Assembly (NCBI GenBank): GCA_019187105.1
Contig: JABAQM010000001.1
Location: forward strand, 2,572,734-2,636,733
Source: Fimbriimonadaceae bacterium
GTDB taxonomy: Bacteria > Armatimonadota > Fimbriimonadia > Fimbriimonadales > Fimbriimonadaceae
DNA length: 64,000 nt
Direction: 5' to 3'
Shown here: positions 1-8,854 of the stretch, piece by piece
How positions within the stretch are numbered: position 1 is the first letter of the stretch
Layout: each line of letters begins with the position of its first letter
Position numbers and translations under genes: made by a program
The notes under the pieces: model-generated
What the model was told of the DNA's origin: nothing
Seen by the model: the letters and a program-made list of their open reading frames with translations, nothing else
Database searches by the model: none

Positions 1-401
1 AGTCGATCCTCATCCCCGAAGTGCCGTACTCGTTGCTCGAGGTTTGCGACCGGATGCGATCGACCCACGCGAAAGGGAAGCGCAGCAGCATCATCATCGT
101 GGCCGAAGGGGCCGCCCGCGCCAGCGACATCCGCGACTTCATTCAGAAGAACACCGGGTTCGAAGCCCGCTACATGGTCCTCGGCCACATCCAGCGGGGC
201 GGCAGCCCGACCGCGTTCGACCGGGTGCTTGCGCTGCGGCTCGGCTCGTTCGCCGCCAACCGTCTGCTCAGCGGCTTCTCGGGCGAAATGGTTGGGGTGG
301 ATGGCGGCAAGCTCGTAGCCCACCCGCTCAGCTACGTCCTCAGCTCCGAACGCACCGTCGATCCGGAAAAGCTGCTGCTCGTCGAAGCGATGGCGGTCTG
401 A
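1..401 (+). CDS. pfkA: 6-phosphofructokinase, C-terminal part (5' end outside window)
   Basis: This is the last ~132 codons of an ATP-dependent 6-phosphofructokinase, the committed step of glycolysis (fructose 6-phosphate to fructose 1,6-bisphosphate). The reading frame is already open at base 3 and stops with TGA at 399-401. The family signature is visible as GHIQRGGSPTAFDR, with the substrate-binding QRGG and the DR pair, followed by the usual A-x-x-x-G helix. The segment before it (SIIIVAEGA) matches the core strand of the fold. The start lies upstream of the window. Its neighbour 4 kb away is a 1-phosphofructokinase, but the two are not in one operon. ATP versus pyrophosphate use cannot be decided from this fragment. 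Confidence 0.93.
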   Translation, partial: SILIPEVPYSLLEVCDRMRSTHAKGKRSSIIIVAEGAARASDIRDFIQKNTGFEARYMVLGHIQRGGSPTAFDRVLALRLGSFAANRLLSGFSGEMVGVDGGKLVAHPLSYVLSSERTVDPEKLLLVEAMAV

Positions 402-463
402 GCCATCGTTGCCCATTACTGTGCAAGAAGTCGTCCGAAAGGTATCGTTATTCGGACATTTGG

Positions 464-600
464 TTCCGAAGGAAGAGAAATCTGTTCGAACTTTTAGGAA
501 TTCCATTCGAGAGGTGAAGGATTCCGTTCGAGCTTTTAGGAAATCTTTTCGAAGCGAAAAGGCTTTAGTTCGAGCTTTGGAGAAGAAAGTCGCCCAAGAT
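464..600. repeat. Degenerate 21-bp tandem array A
   Basis: The word TTCGA recurs exactly every 21 bases at 485, 506, 527, 548 and 569, with a one-base variant (TTCCGA) at 464. Units 1 and 3 are the most alike, sharing TTCGA-x-CTTTTAGGAA. A plus-strand frame from 409 to 612 reads through the whole array and gives heptads of the form x-V-R-x-F-R-x (SVRTFRN, SIREVKD, SVRAFRK). Two more 21-bp arrays lie at 23247-23393 and 42828-42974. Either a decayed minisatellite or a small coiled-coil peptide gene is possible; I favour the repeat. Confidence 0.75.
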
Positions 601-715
601 TTCTTCGCTTGAGCAACTTCCTTCTCTTCTTGGGCCACTTTTGGGGCAAAGGTTCAGCCAGATTTGGAAGAAGTGGGCACAGATTGGGAGGAAAACCGAA
701 CCCTTACGCCCCCAC

Positions 716-890
716 AAAACCTGGAGCGCAGGCGTCCCGCCTGCCTGCGGATCCCTGGAAAGCGGGGCTCTGCCGAGCCATGATGCCTGATTTCTGCGAC
801 CCGTTCAGGGTCGGCTATCGTATCGGATTCCAACCCCGGGTCGAATGACCCGGGGCTAAGTTCTGGCACCGCTTCGCGGTGCAGCCGGAA
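716..890. repeat. Probable dispersed intergenic repeat with two hairpins
   Basis: The stretch starts with a GGAGCGCAGGCGTCCCGCC-type motif and ends with two strong stem-loops. One pairs CCCCGGGT (834-841) with ACCCGGGG (848-855); the other pairs GCACCGC (866-872) with GCGGTGC (876-882). From general knowledge, motifs of this style recur between genes in several GC-rich phyla. Only one copy is present here, apart from a possible relative near 21650, so repeat status is inferred. Confidence 0.45.
834..882. other. Twin stem-loops at the end of the intergenic repeat
   Basis: There are two adjacent perfect hairpins. The first has an 8-bp stem with a 6-base loop (CGAATG). The second has a 7-bp stem with a TTC loop. 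No T-tract follows on either strand, so they are unlikely to be intrinsic terminators of the usual kind. Confidence 0.6.
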
Positions 891-1066
891 TCCCCGAGTC
901 GAAATCGGCCGTTCTATGATGGATGCGAGAACGCTTCGCGCCCTGGTTAGCTTTGCGAACCCGGAGCAACCAGGAACAGGAAGGAGGGATGGAGAAGGGA
1001 AGTCGAATGGCCAACCACACCCCGGCCACCCGCCCGATACCTTTCACACATCCATAAAGCAGCGCC

Positions 1067-1094
1067 TTAAACCGACGTAGAAGCATCATATAAT
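1067..1094 (+). promoter_or_regulatory. Candidate sigma-70 promoter for the copper oxidase operon
   Basis: A perfect TATAAT lies at 1089-1094. TTAAAC at 1067-1072 sits 16 bases upstream as a weak -35. Transcription would start near 1101, giving a leader of about 55 bases to the ATG at 1156. A GAGGTG ribosome binding site is at 1140-1145. Confidence 0.45.
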
Positions 1095-1155
1095 GCAAGC
1101 GTGAAGTCATCGATCGTTGGAAAGCTGATGTCGCGATCAGAGGTGCCGGAATAGT

Positions 1156-2664
1156 ATGGCGACCGCATCCTGGGAAGGTCCATTCTTTTGGAACGATAAC
1201 TCGGTAACGCCGGGCGATCCGCCATCTAGCGGCGATCTCGCGAACCTGGACAAGTGCTACATCCCGGTTCACATGTCGCATGTCTATGACGGCACCAAGC
1301 CGTACTTGCTGGTGTGGCAGTACGGCTCTGGATCTGAGGGGCACCAGACCCCGGAAGCGCGGCTCTGGGATATCAACGCTCGGACTTGGGACTCCAACGT
1401 ACCCTTCTCGTACGCGAATCTCTTTTGCACCGGAACCTGTCAGCTCAACGATGGATCGCTAGCCTGCGCGGGCGGACACATCGACAACGGCTACGGCGCG
1501 GACGAGATGATCATTTTCAATCCCGTTGCCAAGACGTGGACGCGAAAGGCGGTCGGTCGTCGGGGGCGGTGGTATCCGACGGCGATCGAAGTCCGCGTCA
1601 ACGAGGGCGGAACGTGGAAGTACAAGGTGTTTGTGCATGCCGGAACCGTTGTCGCGACCGGCGACATGGACGTGGACAACGTCCGAATCCCCCAACTGAA
1701 CACGTTCCCGAGTAACTCCTGGACCCCACCCAGGGACACTGAAACTGGAGTTCTCGATGAAGATCCCAACGTTCGGCACTACTACCCTCACCTGTACATC
1801 ATGCCGGACGGCCGAATCTTCAAGGCCGGAACCGAATATCAAACGCAGTATTACGACATTGCCGATAACGCCTGGGAAGGCTCGGCCACCTTCCTGACCT
1901 CGGATACCGACTACGCAAGCGGGGCTATGTACGAGCCTGGCAAGATCATGCGCTGCGGCGGTCGGAGCCCAGCGATAGCCACCACGGGTCGGTTTGATCA
2001 TTCGACCGGCGTTTGGAATTCGACAACGTCGAGCATGGCCGAGACGCGGAGGTTGCACAATTGCGTGATTCTGCCCGATGGAAGGGTGCTCGCGATTGGT
2101 GGCAATCGGATCGACCTCTATGAGGAACCTCGATTCACACCGGAGATATGGGATCCGGCGACCAATAGCTGGTCCTCACAGCCTCAACCTGGACGATTGA
2201 TCCCGCGTTGGTATCATGCGACCGCCCAGTTGCTGCCGGATGGAAAGGTGATTGTGGCCGGTGGAGACTCTGATACTGAGTTTAATGCTAAGGGCAATCA
2301 AACTCCGCTCTATCAGATATTCAAACCGGCATATTTGAATACAACGGCGATTCCTAATCAAATAGCAACGGCACCTTCTACACTCCAAGTTGGGTCCGGA
2401 AACTTTAATGTGCTACTGACTCGCACATCGCCCATCACTAAGGCTTGTCTCATAAGGCTCGGCTCGACAACGCACGGTTTTGATGCTAGTCAGCGCTACG
2501 TTCCGCTGAGCATCGTATCCCAAACGCTGACGGCACTGGTCCTTACTGCACCTTCCGACCAGTACGTCGCTCCACCGGGGAACTACATGCTTTTCGTCAT
2601 GATTGACGAGGACGGCGAGAAGGTGCCCTCAACCGCCAAGTATGTGAAGGTGACTCCATCATGA
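1156..2664 (+). CDS. Copper radical oxidase (galactose oxidase / glyoxal oxidase-like kelch protein)
   Basis: This 502-residue kelch beta-propeller has a C-terminal E-set (DUF1929-type) domain. All residues of the galactose oxidase active site can be placed by local motif: Cys91 in NLFCTG (thioether cysteine), Tyr140 in RWYPT (cross-linked tyrosine), Tyr353-His354 in PRWYHAT (axial Tyr and Cu ligand) and His440 in TTHGFD (Cu ligand). Such enzymes oxidise primary alcohols or aldehydes with O2, making H2O2. The start is ATG with GAGGTG ten bases upstream; an in-frame TGA at 1126 excludes a long N-terminal extension. Oddly, no signal peptide is visible although relatives are exported. Its stop overlaps the start of the next gene, a PEP-CTERM protein. 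Substrate unknown. Confidence 0.85.
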   Translation: MATASWEGPFFWNDNSVTPGDPPSSGDLANLDKCYIPVHMSHVYDGTKPYLLVWQYGSGSEGHQTPEARLWDINARTWDSNVPFSYANLFCTGTCQLNDGSLACAGGHIDNGYGADEMIIFNPVAKTWTRKAVGRRGRWYPTAIEVRVNEGGTWKYKVFVHAGTVVATGDMDVDNVRIPQLNTFPSNSWTPPRDTETGVLDEDPNVRHYYPHLYIMPDGRIFKAGTEYQTQYYDIADNAWEGSATFLTSDTDYASGAMYEPGKIMRCGGRSPAIATTGRFDHSTGVWNSTTSSMAETRRLHNCVILPDGRVLAIGGNRIDLYEEPRFTPEIWDPATNSWSSQPQPGRLIPRWYHATAQLLPDGKVIVAGGDSDTEFNAKGNQTPLYQIFKPAYLNTTAIPNQIATAPSTLQVGSGNFNVLLTRTSPITKACLIRLGSTTHGFDASQRYVPLSIVSQTLTALVLTAPSDQYVAPPGNYMLFVMIDEDGEKVPSTAKYVKVTPS

Positions 2665-3371
2665 ATAGGTCCGTTTGCTGCCTAGCGGGTTGCACTATTG
2701 TCTCGCTCGCATACGCTGGCTGGCGCGACGATTTTGAGGGCGAGAACTACAACATCACGGACAAGTGGTCCAAATGGACTGAGTACGGAAGCAGCATTCA
2801 TTATGCCGCTCATGACGGGCTGCTCCATGTGACCGGGATGAAGTACCCGGTTCGTCCTGAGACCGTCCATTGGTTGGACAAGTGGTTTCCAGAAAACGCC
2901 TGGGACTTTGAGACCGAAACCCGGCTGGGATGGCTCGACACCACAAAGGGCGGTATCGGTTTTGGGGCGTGGAATACGTTCCCGTATTCAAAGATCGCAT
3001 CCTTTTCCTTAGAGCCTGGCAGATTGTTTGCCGACATCATCCTGGGCGGAGGGGCTGGTCGACTGACGATCAACAAGTCGATACCGAAGGGTGGTTTCTT
3101 CACGGCCAAGATCACGCGAGTAGGTCGTGTCGTTAGTGTGTATTGGGATGGTGAACTGATCTTGCAAGGCAGCCAGAACAACTACATGCCCTACCAGCGC
3201 ACCCACCTTTCGTTCAGCGCCGCATCGGAGGAGGATCGGATGGACTACTTCGTTGACTATGTATCCATCATCCCCGAACCGGGGACGTTCGCCGCCACCC
3301 TGATCGGCGGTGGGCTGCTGGCATGGAGACACAAGCGTCGGCGAAGCCCTGGCGAAAAGAATCGGCGCTAA
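2661..3371 (+). CDS. Secreted PEP-CTERM protein, LamG-like body
   Basis: This is a 236-residue exported protein. It has a short N-terminal signal (about residues 1-19, ending SLAYAG) and a beta-rich middle resembling concanavalin/LamG-type domains (WRDDFEGENYN at the start, paired aromatic strands after). A C-terminal PEP-CTERM sorting tail begins at about residue 205 (PEPG), followed by a hydrophobic helix and a basic RHKRRR end. PEP-CTERM tails are processed by exosortase during surface sorting. The ATG overlaps the oxidase stop (ATGA at 2661-2664), so the two are translationally coupled and probably act together at the surface. Exact function unknown. Confidence 0.8.
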   Translation: MNRSVCCLAGCTIVSLAYAGWRDDFEGENYNITDKWSKWTEYGSSIHYAAHDGLLHVTGMKYPVRPETVHWLDKWFPENAWDFETETRLGWLDTTKGGIGFGAWNTFPYSKIASFSLEPGRLFADIILGGGAGRLTINKSIPKGGFFTAKITRVGRVVSVYWDGELILQGSQNNYMPYQRTHLSFSAASEEDRMDYFVDYVSIIPEPGTFAATLIGGGLLAWRHKRRRSPGEKNRR

Positions 3372-3416
3372 ATCGCTGTAGCGATGCAGCTTGTCCAAAT
3401 AGGCTCCCAGAGGCAA

Positions 3417-4444
3417 CTAGTGCCACTTGACTTTCACGAGCCGGTAGCCTGCACTGGATTTCATCAGGAGCCAAGTGCCGTCCAACGAAGAACCGGCCAA
3501 CCGACCACCGGGTCCGGCAGCCCAACGTTTCTTCCTGCCGTCCCAAACAAGCGGATCGCCGGATGCCGGCGAGTACCAGAGTGTCGAGCCCACGTATCTT
3601 ACTCGCGTGTGATTCTGGCTGTCAACGTCTAGTGGCGCAAAGTCGCCCGACCTGACATGGATCTCACCGAACACCAGATTGCCTTGCGGTCCCTTCGTAA
3701 CCACGGCCCGCTCGCCGTCGGCTGAAACGGCGTAAATCCTCTTGACCTGAGGCTGAGCAGTCCGCGGAATCTTTTAGCAGCGACGCCTGCGACTCGTTTT
3801 AAGTTACCGTGCTCTTTCACCCCTCTTGGCGGCTTTGAAGGGATAACGCACACTGCGAGCGCTCCCTTGACCGTGCCGATCACGTGGTCGGCGTTCGGGC
3901 TGATCCATCTAGGGCTCGGTTCTTGCGTCCATGCGGTGACGGCGCGAGCGCCACCCTCTTTCCCGAGATCATAGGATGCGACGACTCTAAGTCCAGGGAC
4001 CAAGGCACGTTCCCGTTCTGTTTCTCCAGGGGGCAACTCAGACCCGTCAAGCAAAACCGTCACGCTGCGACCGTCGAATGCCATGACCTGCAGAATCCGG
4101 CCAAAGGGGCTGGAACCGTTACCGAGGATCTTGCTCGCGCGGTCGGCATTCGACGACAGAACCGGCAACCAGTTTCTTGTCTCAACATTGCGAACGACAA
4201 GCGGCGCCAAGTCGCGCCTTACCGCGCCATGACGCAAGTCCCAAACCGCCCCGCTCCAGCAAAAGGCCGACGTACCCCGATCGTCAACGGTTAGGTGGCC
4301 TCTTAGCGAGTCGCTCGCAATTAAGGCTGCATTACTGGCAGCGCTGACCCCCTTTAGATCGAAAGATTGAATAACGGAGAATGGGTGAGCCTCTTGCCGG
4401 CTGCCGATGGTTGCGACGAGGGTGGCGAGTTGGATGAGTAACAT
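3417..4444 (-). pseudogene. Frameshifted secreted protein of unknown function (HAF-like)
   Basis: Two minus-strand frames make up one gene. The first runs from the ATG at 4444 (signal-like MLLIQLATLVATIGS) and reads sensibly to about 3776. The C-terminal part (about 3775 to the TAG at 3417) continues in another frame with good protein character (KIPRTAQPQVKRIYAVSADG, later VRYVGSTLWYSPASGDPL). The break lies at a run of four A (T at 3772-3775 on the plus strand). One extra A would give VAAKKIPRTAQPQ and restore a single ORF of about 342 codons. So this is either a true frameshift or a one-base sequence error in a homopolymer. Short repeats such as GTSAFCWSGAVWDL resemble HAF-type units. Function unknown. 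Confidence 0.7.
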
Positions 4445-4507
4445 GGAATCAACTCGAATGACTAAGGACTGGCTCTATCCCCTAGTGTGCATCAATCGCT
4501 CCGCGCC

Positions 4508-5452
4508 ATGATCCTCACGGTCACGTTCAACCCCTGCGTCGACCATACGCTGCTCGTGAAGGGCCTCAGGCCGCACGACACCAACCGCATCGAGCAGACC
4601 GAGACCGATGCGGGAGGGAAGGGCTGCAACCTGAGCCGCATCGTGGCCGAGCTCGGCGGGGAAACCGTCGCGACAGGCTTCCTCGGCGGCGACACCGGAC
4701 GGTTCGTGGCCTCGGTTCTCGACCGGCAGGGCGTCGTCAACGACTTCATCTGGATCGACGGCGAAACGCGCACGAATTTCTCGGTGGAGGATGGCTCCGG
4801 CCAGCCCCCCACCACCTTCAATTCGCGGGGTCCCGAGATTGGCCGTGAGGATTGGAACCAGCTACTGGAGCATGTCGGTCGGCTTGCGGCGACGGCGTCG
4901 TGGGTGGCGATCGGGGGATCGCTGCCGCCCAGTCTCTCTGCCGAGGATGTCACGGAGCTCGTCGAGGTCGTGCGACGATCCCCGGCCAAGGTCCTCGTCG
5001 ATGCCGACGGCGCGCCGATGATGGCTGCGATCGACCACCGCCCAGACCTGATCAAACCGAATGCCGCCGAAGCCGAACGCTTGGTCGGCTTTCCGGTTTC
5101 CGATGTCGAGGATGCTGTACGCGCCGGCCTCTACCTTCAGGAGAAGACGAGGGGCACGGTTATCGTATCGATGGGCGTCAAGGGGGCCGTTCTCGTCGCC
5201 GAAGGATCGGTTTGGGTGGGGGTCACCCCCCACGTGGAATCGGTCAGCACCATCGGCAGCGGCGACTCCATGCTCGGCGGCTTCCTGTGGGCGATCGAAC
5301 GGGGCGACTCGGTCGAGGAGGCCTTTCGGTGGGGGCTCGCCGCCGGCGCCGCAACCGCGATCACCAACGGCAGCGAAATCGGCCGGAGGACGATGATCGA
5401 GGCACTATGGGCGAACGCGTCGGTTTCCCTCTATTCCCCAGCCGGGGCTTAA
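4508..5452 (+). CDS. fruK: 1-phosphofructokinase (PfkB family)
   Basis: This PfkB/ribokinase-fold sugar kinase of 314 residues phosphorylates fructose 1-phosphate to fructose 1,6-bisphosphate, or a close analogue such as tagatose 6-phosphate. The start is the ATG before ILTVTFNPCVDHTL, the typical N-terminus of the FruK/LacC group; a longer frame begins at 4487 but adds an unlikely leader. GGKGCNLSRI (about residues 35-44) is the first PfkB signature. The second is near the end, IGSGDSMLGGF, where the Asp is the catalytic base. No fructose PTS gene lies next to it, so the route of its substrate is unclear. It stands alone on the plus strand. Confidence 0.88.
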   Translation: MILTVTFNPCVDHTLLVKGLRPHDTNRIEQTETDAGGKGCNLSRIVAELGGETVATGFLGGDTGRFVASVLDRQGVVNDFIWIDGETRTNFSVEDGSGQPPTTFNSRGPEIGREDWNQLLEHVGRLAATASWVAIGGSLPPSLSAEDVTELVEVVRRSPAKVLVDADGAPMMAAIDHRPDLIKPNAAEAERLVGFPVSDVEDAVRAGLYLQEKTRGTVIVSMGVKGAVLVAEGSVWVGVTPHVESVSTIGSGDSMLGGFLWAIERGDSVEEAFRWGLAAGAATAITNGSEIGRRTMIEALWANASVSLYSPAGA

Positions 5453-5590
5453 AGCGCCTCCCTTGCGGATGCCTGCATCGGCAGATGCGACATGCGGGGT
5501 CCATAGCAAATAGAGGGCCGATATAGAGGAAAGCTGTGTTACCATGATCGTGTCGCGCAAGGCGACAGCCTGACGCGGCCGAGGAGGAAC

Positions 5591-8500
5591 GTGAACAACA
5601 CCGCGCGTCGGTTCTTCGGGTGCCGGTCGATCGCCACATGGGCTGTATGGGCCGCCGTCGCTACGCTTCCTGTCGATGCCCAGCCGGGAGGGCTTGCTCC
5701 TTATCCCACTCCCGATATGGCCCTCAATGCCGGCCCCGGTCATAAGTGGCAGGGCGGGCCCAGCAGCGTCAATCCCTATTCGTTTGCCAAGCAGTCGAGC
5801 TTAACCCTGATCCACTGGAAAACGGTCGGCGGTTTGGAGATGGACTTCACCATCCACCACAACAGCATGGCAGCCTATGGCACCGGAACGCTCGGCACGA
5901 AATGGTCGCACAGCTACGGGACGCGGTTGCTCCGGTGGAGCCAGTCCGGTACCGATCGCATTGCCGTGGTGTTCGCCGACCACCGGATCGGCATGCTGGC
6001 CAAGAGCGGCGCGACCTGGGTTCCGCAAGATGGCTATCGCTACCAGCTCACCGAAGTGGGCGCCAATTTGGAACTTCGGATGCCGAACGGAATTCGTTTG
6101 ACCTTCCAACCTGTGGGCGGCAACCTGATCCCCAAACGCTATCGGCTCGCTTCGCTCACCAGCAAGGGCGTGAGTGCAACGATGACCTATGACGCCGCCA
6201 ACCGCCTGGTAAGGGTAAGCGAACCATCCGGTCGCGCCCTACGGCTGAACTACGTTCTCGGAAAGCTGAGCTCGCTCGAGTTTTTGGTCGCCAACGTCCC
6301 CCAACGAGTGTGGCAATTCGCTTACGCGGGAAACAATCTCATCGCGGTGCAACTGCCCCCGGTGACGGGCCCGCAAGGGTTGGAGTTTCACTCCTACGCT
6401 TTTAGTTACAATCCCTCCGCCAACATCATCAGCGTTACCGATCCCGTCGGACTGAGCCAGCAGTTCAGTTATTCCGGCAACGAGATTTCGGCCATACAGG
6501 AGCCCGGCAATTCCAGCACGGAGCGGACCACGTTTGCACGGCAGGGGAACCTGCGCGTCGTGACTGACCCGCTGGGACACTCAAAAACGTTCGAATACGA
6601 TGCCTCGAGCCGTCTTGTCCGAGTACAGGACGAACTGGGGTTCAACGCCTTCCTGGAATATTCGGATCCCGACGATCCCTATGCGCTAAGCGCGGTGGTC
6701 AAGCCTTCGGGAGATCGCTATGAATTCGACGTGAACAGCCGGGGCTACGCCGTGGGGTGGAAGGACCCAGCCGGCAATCGTTGGGACTACTCGTACGACT
6801 CGCGAAACAACCTGGTCCAGGTGCTTGCGCCGCTCGTTACCGATGCCTGGGGGAACGTTGAAAGTGGACGCCACCGGACGGTTTACATCTATGACAGCCA
6901 GGATCGAATGCTGCAAGTCCGGCGTTACATATCGCCAGGATCGTTTCGGACGACCAGCTATGGCTACGACGGGCTCGGCAACCTGATTTCCATCACCAAC
7001 CCGAGCAACCGGACGTGGACCTATGGCCGGGATGCGTATGGGAATGCCACTCAAGTGCAGACGCCGACGGGCAGGGTCTCGCGACAGATCTTCGACACAG
7101 CCGCACAGACCGCAGGCTTTACCGTTCCCAATGCCTTTATCGATGGATTGGGGCAGCGAACGGACTTTCTCAGAGACGAGTGGGGCCGACTAACCCGCAT
7201 CGACTATCCGGCCTCGTTCGATACCGAGTATCAGTATGATGGTCGCGACAGGCTCATTCGAACGGTGGGTTCCGAAGGAACGACCCTTTATTCGTACAAT
7301 CCACGCGGCCTCGTCGCCTCGATCGACTGCCCTCCTTTCAATCTGACCTACGACTACGATGCGGCCTATCGGCTGATCCTCTCCTCCGACACCAGCATAA
7401 GCGGCCAGCGAACTGTTCAATACGCGTATAGCCCTCGGGGCCAGGTTGTCAGCATCAACGACGGCTTTGTCACCCACTTCTCTTCCTATGACCTGGATGG
7501 GAGAATCGCATTCCGGCAGCTGGGAAATGGAGCAAGCTCCTACTATAGCTATTCCGGCGGACGCTTGGTCTCGCAGACTCACTATGACGTCAATCAGAAT
7601 CCGATGCAATCCTTCCTGTATCGATTCCAGGCGGACGGGAGGCTTGTCGAATCGAGCGAGATGTTTGGGGCTGTCGTTCGCTACGGATACGACTTCTTCG
7701 GGCGCGTCGTGCGTGAAGAGCGCTCGGATTTCCAGTGGATGCCCTACGACTTCCAGTGGAGTTACGACATCGCGGGCAACCGGGCAGCCCAGATCTGGAA
7801 CGGCAACCAAACCACCTACTCCTACGATAACGACAACCGCATCATCGACGCTACCAGCCAGCTGGGAACGGACTTCTATTGGCACGATCCGGCCGGGCGG
7901 CTTATCCAGCGAATTCAAGGTCCCGAAGACCTTCGGTTTAGCTATGACGAAGCCGGGCGACTAAGGGCTATTGACGAGTGGAACGGTTCCTTCCAGCAAC
8001 CGTATGCCGCTTACGACTACGACGCGCTGGGCCGGCGCAGCCGTCGTTACCGCTTCTTCGGCGGCAGCCTCTACTCGCATAGCTCGTCACTGTACGACGG
8101 CTCGCATTTGGTTCGCGAGGACACTTATGTGCAGGGCTGGCCCGCCTTCCGCATGATGCTTTGGGGTCACGGTCTCCTCAGCGTCCAGGAACCGTTTTCC
8201 TCCTTGGTCGACTACGGGGCTCAGGACATCTTCGGCAACCTGCGAACCTCGAGCAACTATTGGGGCCAGGGCACCGGTCTGGTCCAGATATACAACGCTT
8301 TCGGACAGACGGTTTACGGTCAGCCGCCTCCCGGTGGATACGGGTTCTTAAGCGACCGGGGAGTGAGGACCGATGGCGACGCCGGCCTGATGTTTAATGG
8401 CAACAGCTATCACGATCCGACGATTGGTGCGACTTTGAACGCTTCGTTCGGTTCGGTGGCGAGCCACTGTCCTTACTGTGGAGGCGGTGGTACCCACAAG

Positions 8501-8800
8501 CCCGATTGCCACATTGTCGCGCCGCTCCCTCCGCTGGTACTACCGGGGGACTTCGGCATTCCCGGCTTTGACTTCTATCCTCTACCGGGCCCCCTTGAGG
8601 GCGACACCAATTTAGACGGTGACGTCGACGCGGCTGACTATTTGGTGTGGCGGAGGAACGTCGGCTGCCTGCTCCCCCCAGTAAACGAATGGCCTTTCAA
8701 CGAACCCGAAGACTTCCGGAAGCTGATTGAAGATCTGTTTGAGGCGCCTGACCCGAACCGGTCCGAACGCGACGAGGGGATGGAGTCACAATCCTACTAG
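5591..8800 (+). CDS. RHS/YD-repeat secreted protein with dockerin-like tail
   Basis: This 1069-residue protein starts at GTG, with GAGGAGG just upstream. An N-terminal signal peptide (about 1-31) is followed by a DUF6531-like start (LGTKWSHSYGTRLLRW). A long run of RHS/YD repeats follows (many YDxxGRL units, about residues 190-850). The C-terminal tip has a compact Cys/His cluster (HCPYC at 959-963, DCH at 972-974). Next comes one dockerin-like calcium loop, GDTNLDGDVDAADYLVWRR (about 1004-1022), and an acidic end. RHS shells often enclose a toxin or adhesive tip; no known toxin domain is seen and no immunity gene follows. The tail suggests surface anchoring or protein binding. No adjacent secretion genes. 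Confidence 0.88.
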   Translation: MNNTARRFFGCRSIATWAVWAAVATLPVDAQPGGLAPYPTPDMALNAGPGHKWQGGPSSVNPYSFAKQSSLTLIHWKTVGGLEMDFTIHHNSMAAYGTGTLGTKWSHSYGTRLLRWSQSGTDRIAVVFADHRIGMLAKSGATWVPQDGYRYQLTEVGANLELRMPNGIRLTFQPVGGNLIPKRYRLASLTSKGVSATMTYDAANRLVRVSEPSGRALRLNYVLGKLSSLEFLVANVPQRVWQFAYAGNNLIAVQLPPVTGPQGLEFHSYAFSYNPSANIISVTDPVGLSQQFSYSGNEISAIQEPGNSSTERTTFARQGNLRVVTDPLGHSKTFEYDASSRLVRVQDELGFNAFLEYSDPDDPYALSAVVKPSGDRYEFDVNSRGYAVGWKDPAGNRWDYSYDSRNNLVQVLAPLVTDAWGNVESGRHRTVYIYDSQDRMLQVRRYISPGSFRTTSYGYDGLGNLISITNPSNRTWTYGRDAYGNATQVQTPTGRVSRQIFDTAAQTAGFTVPNAFIDGLGQRTDFLRDEWGRLTRIDYPASFDTEYQYDGRDRLIRTVGSEGTTLYSYNPRGLVASIDCPPFNLTYDYDAAYRLILSSDTSISGQRTVQYAYSPRGQVVSINDGFVTHFSSYDLDGRIAFRQLGNGASSYYSYSGGRLVSQTHYDVNQNPMQSFLYRFQADGRLVESSEMFGAVVRYGYDFFGRVVREERSDFQWMPYDFQWSYDIAGNRAAQIWNGNQTTYSYDNDNRIIDATSQLGTDFYWHDPAGRLIQRIQGPEDLRFSYDEAGRLRAIDEWNGSFQQPYAAYDYDALGRRSRRYRFFGGSLYSHSSSLYDGSHLVREDTYVQGWPAFRMMLWGHGLLSVQEPFSSLVDYGAQDIFGNLRTSSNYWGQGTGLVQIYNAFGQTVYGQPPPGGYGFLSDRGVRTDGDAGLMFNGNSYHDPTIGATLNASFGSVASHCPYCGGGGTHKPDCHIVAPLPPLVLPGDFGIPGFDFYPLPGPLEGDTNLDGDVDAADYLVWRRNVGCLLPPVNEWPFNEPEDFRKLIEDLFEAPDPNRSERDEGMESQSY

Positions 8801-8854
8801 CTCCTTCGGGGCGACCATGCAAACCGATCGAACGCTCAAATTCTACAGCGAGAA

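Larger units (their letters stand above)
402..1066. other. Intergenic gap with two kinds of repeat, no convincing gene
   Basis: About 750 bases separate the phosphofructokinase stop from the copper oxidase start. The left part holds a 21-bp tandem array (464-600). The middle (about 716-890) looks like a dispersed intergenic repeat ending in two hairpins. The rest to about 1066 shows nothing recognisable. Open frames here (for example 409-612 and 609-848) have repeat-driven or implausible composition and no good ribosome binding site, so I do not call them genes. Confidence 0.6.

Noticed and set aside
409-612. 67-codon ORF over array A as a real gene
   Set aside because: No ribosome binding site; the frame is a by-product of the 21-bp period and array B behaves the same way without a start. 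Kept as a repeat.
856-1344. 162-codon minus ORF overlapping the copper oxidase start
   Set aside because: Composition is that of an antisense shadow of the oxidase N-terminus and it has no family-like motif.
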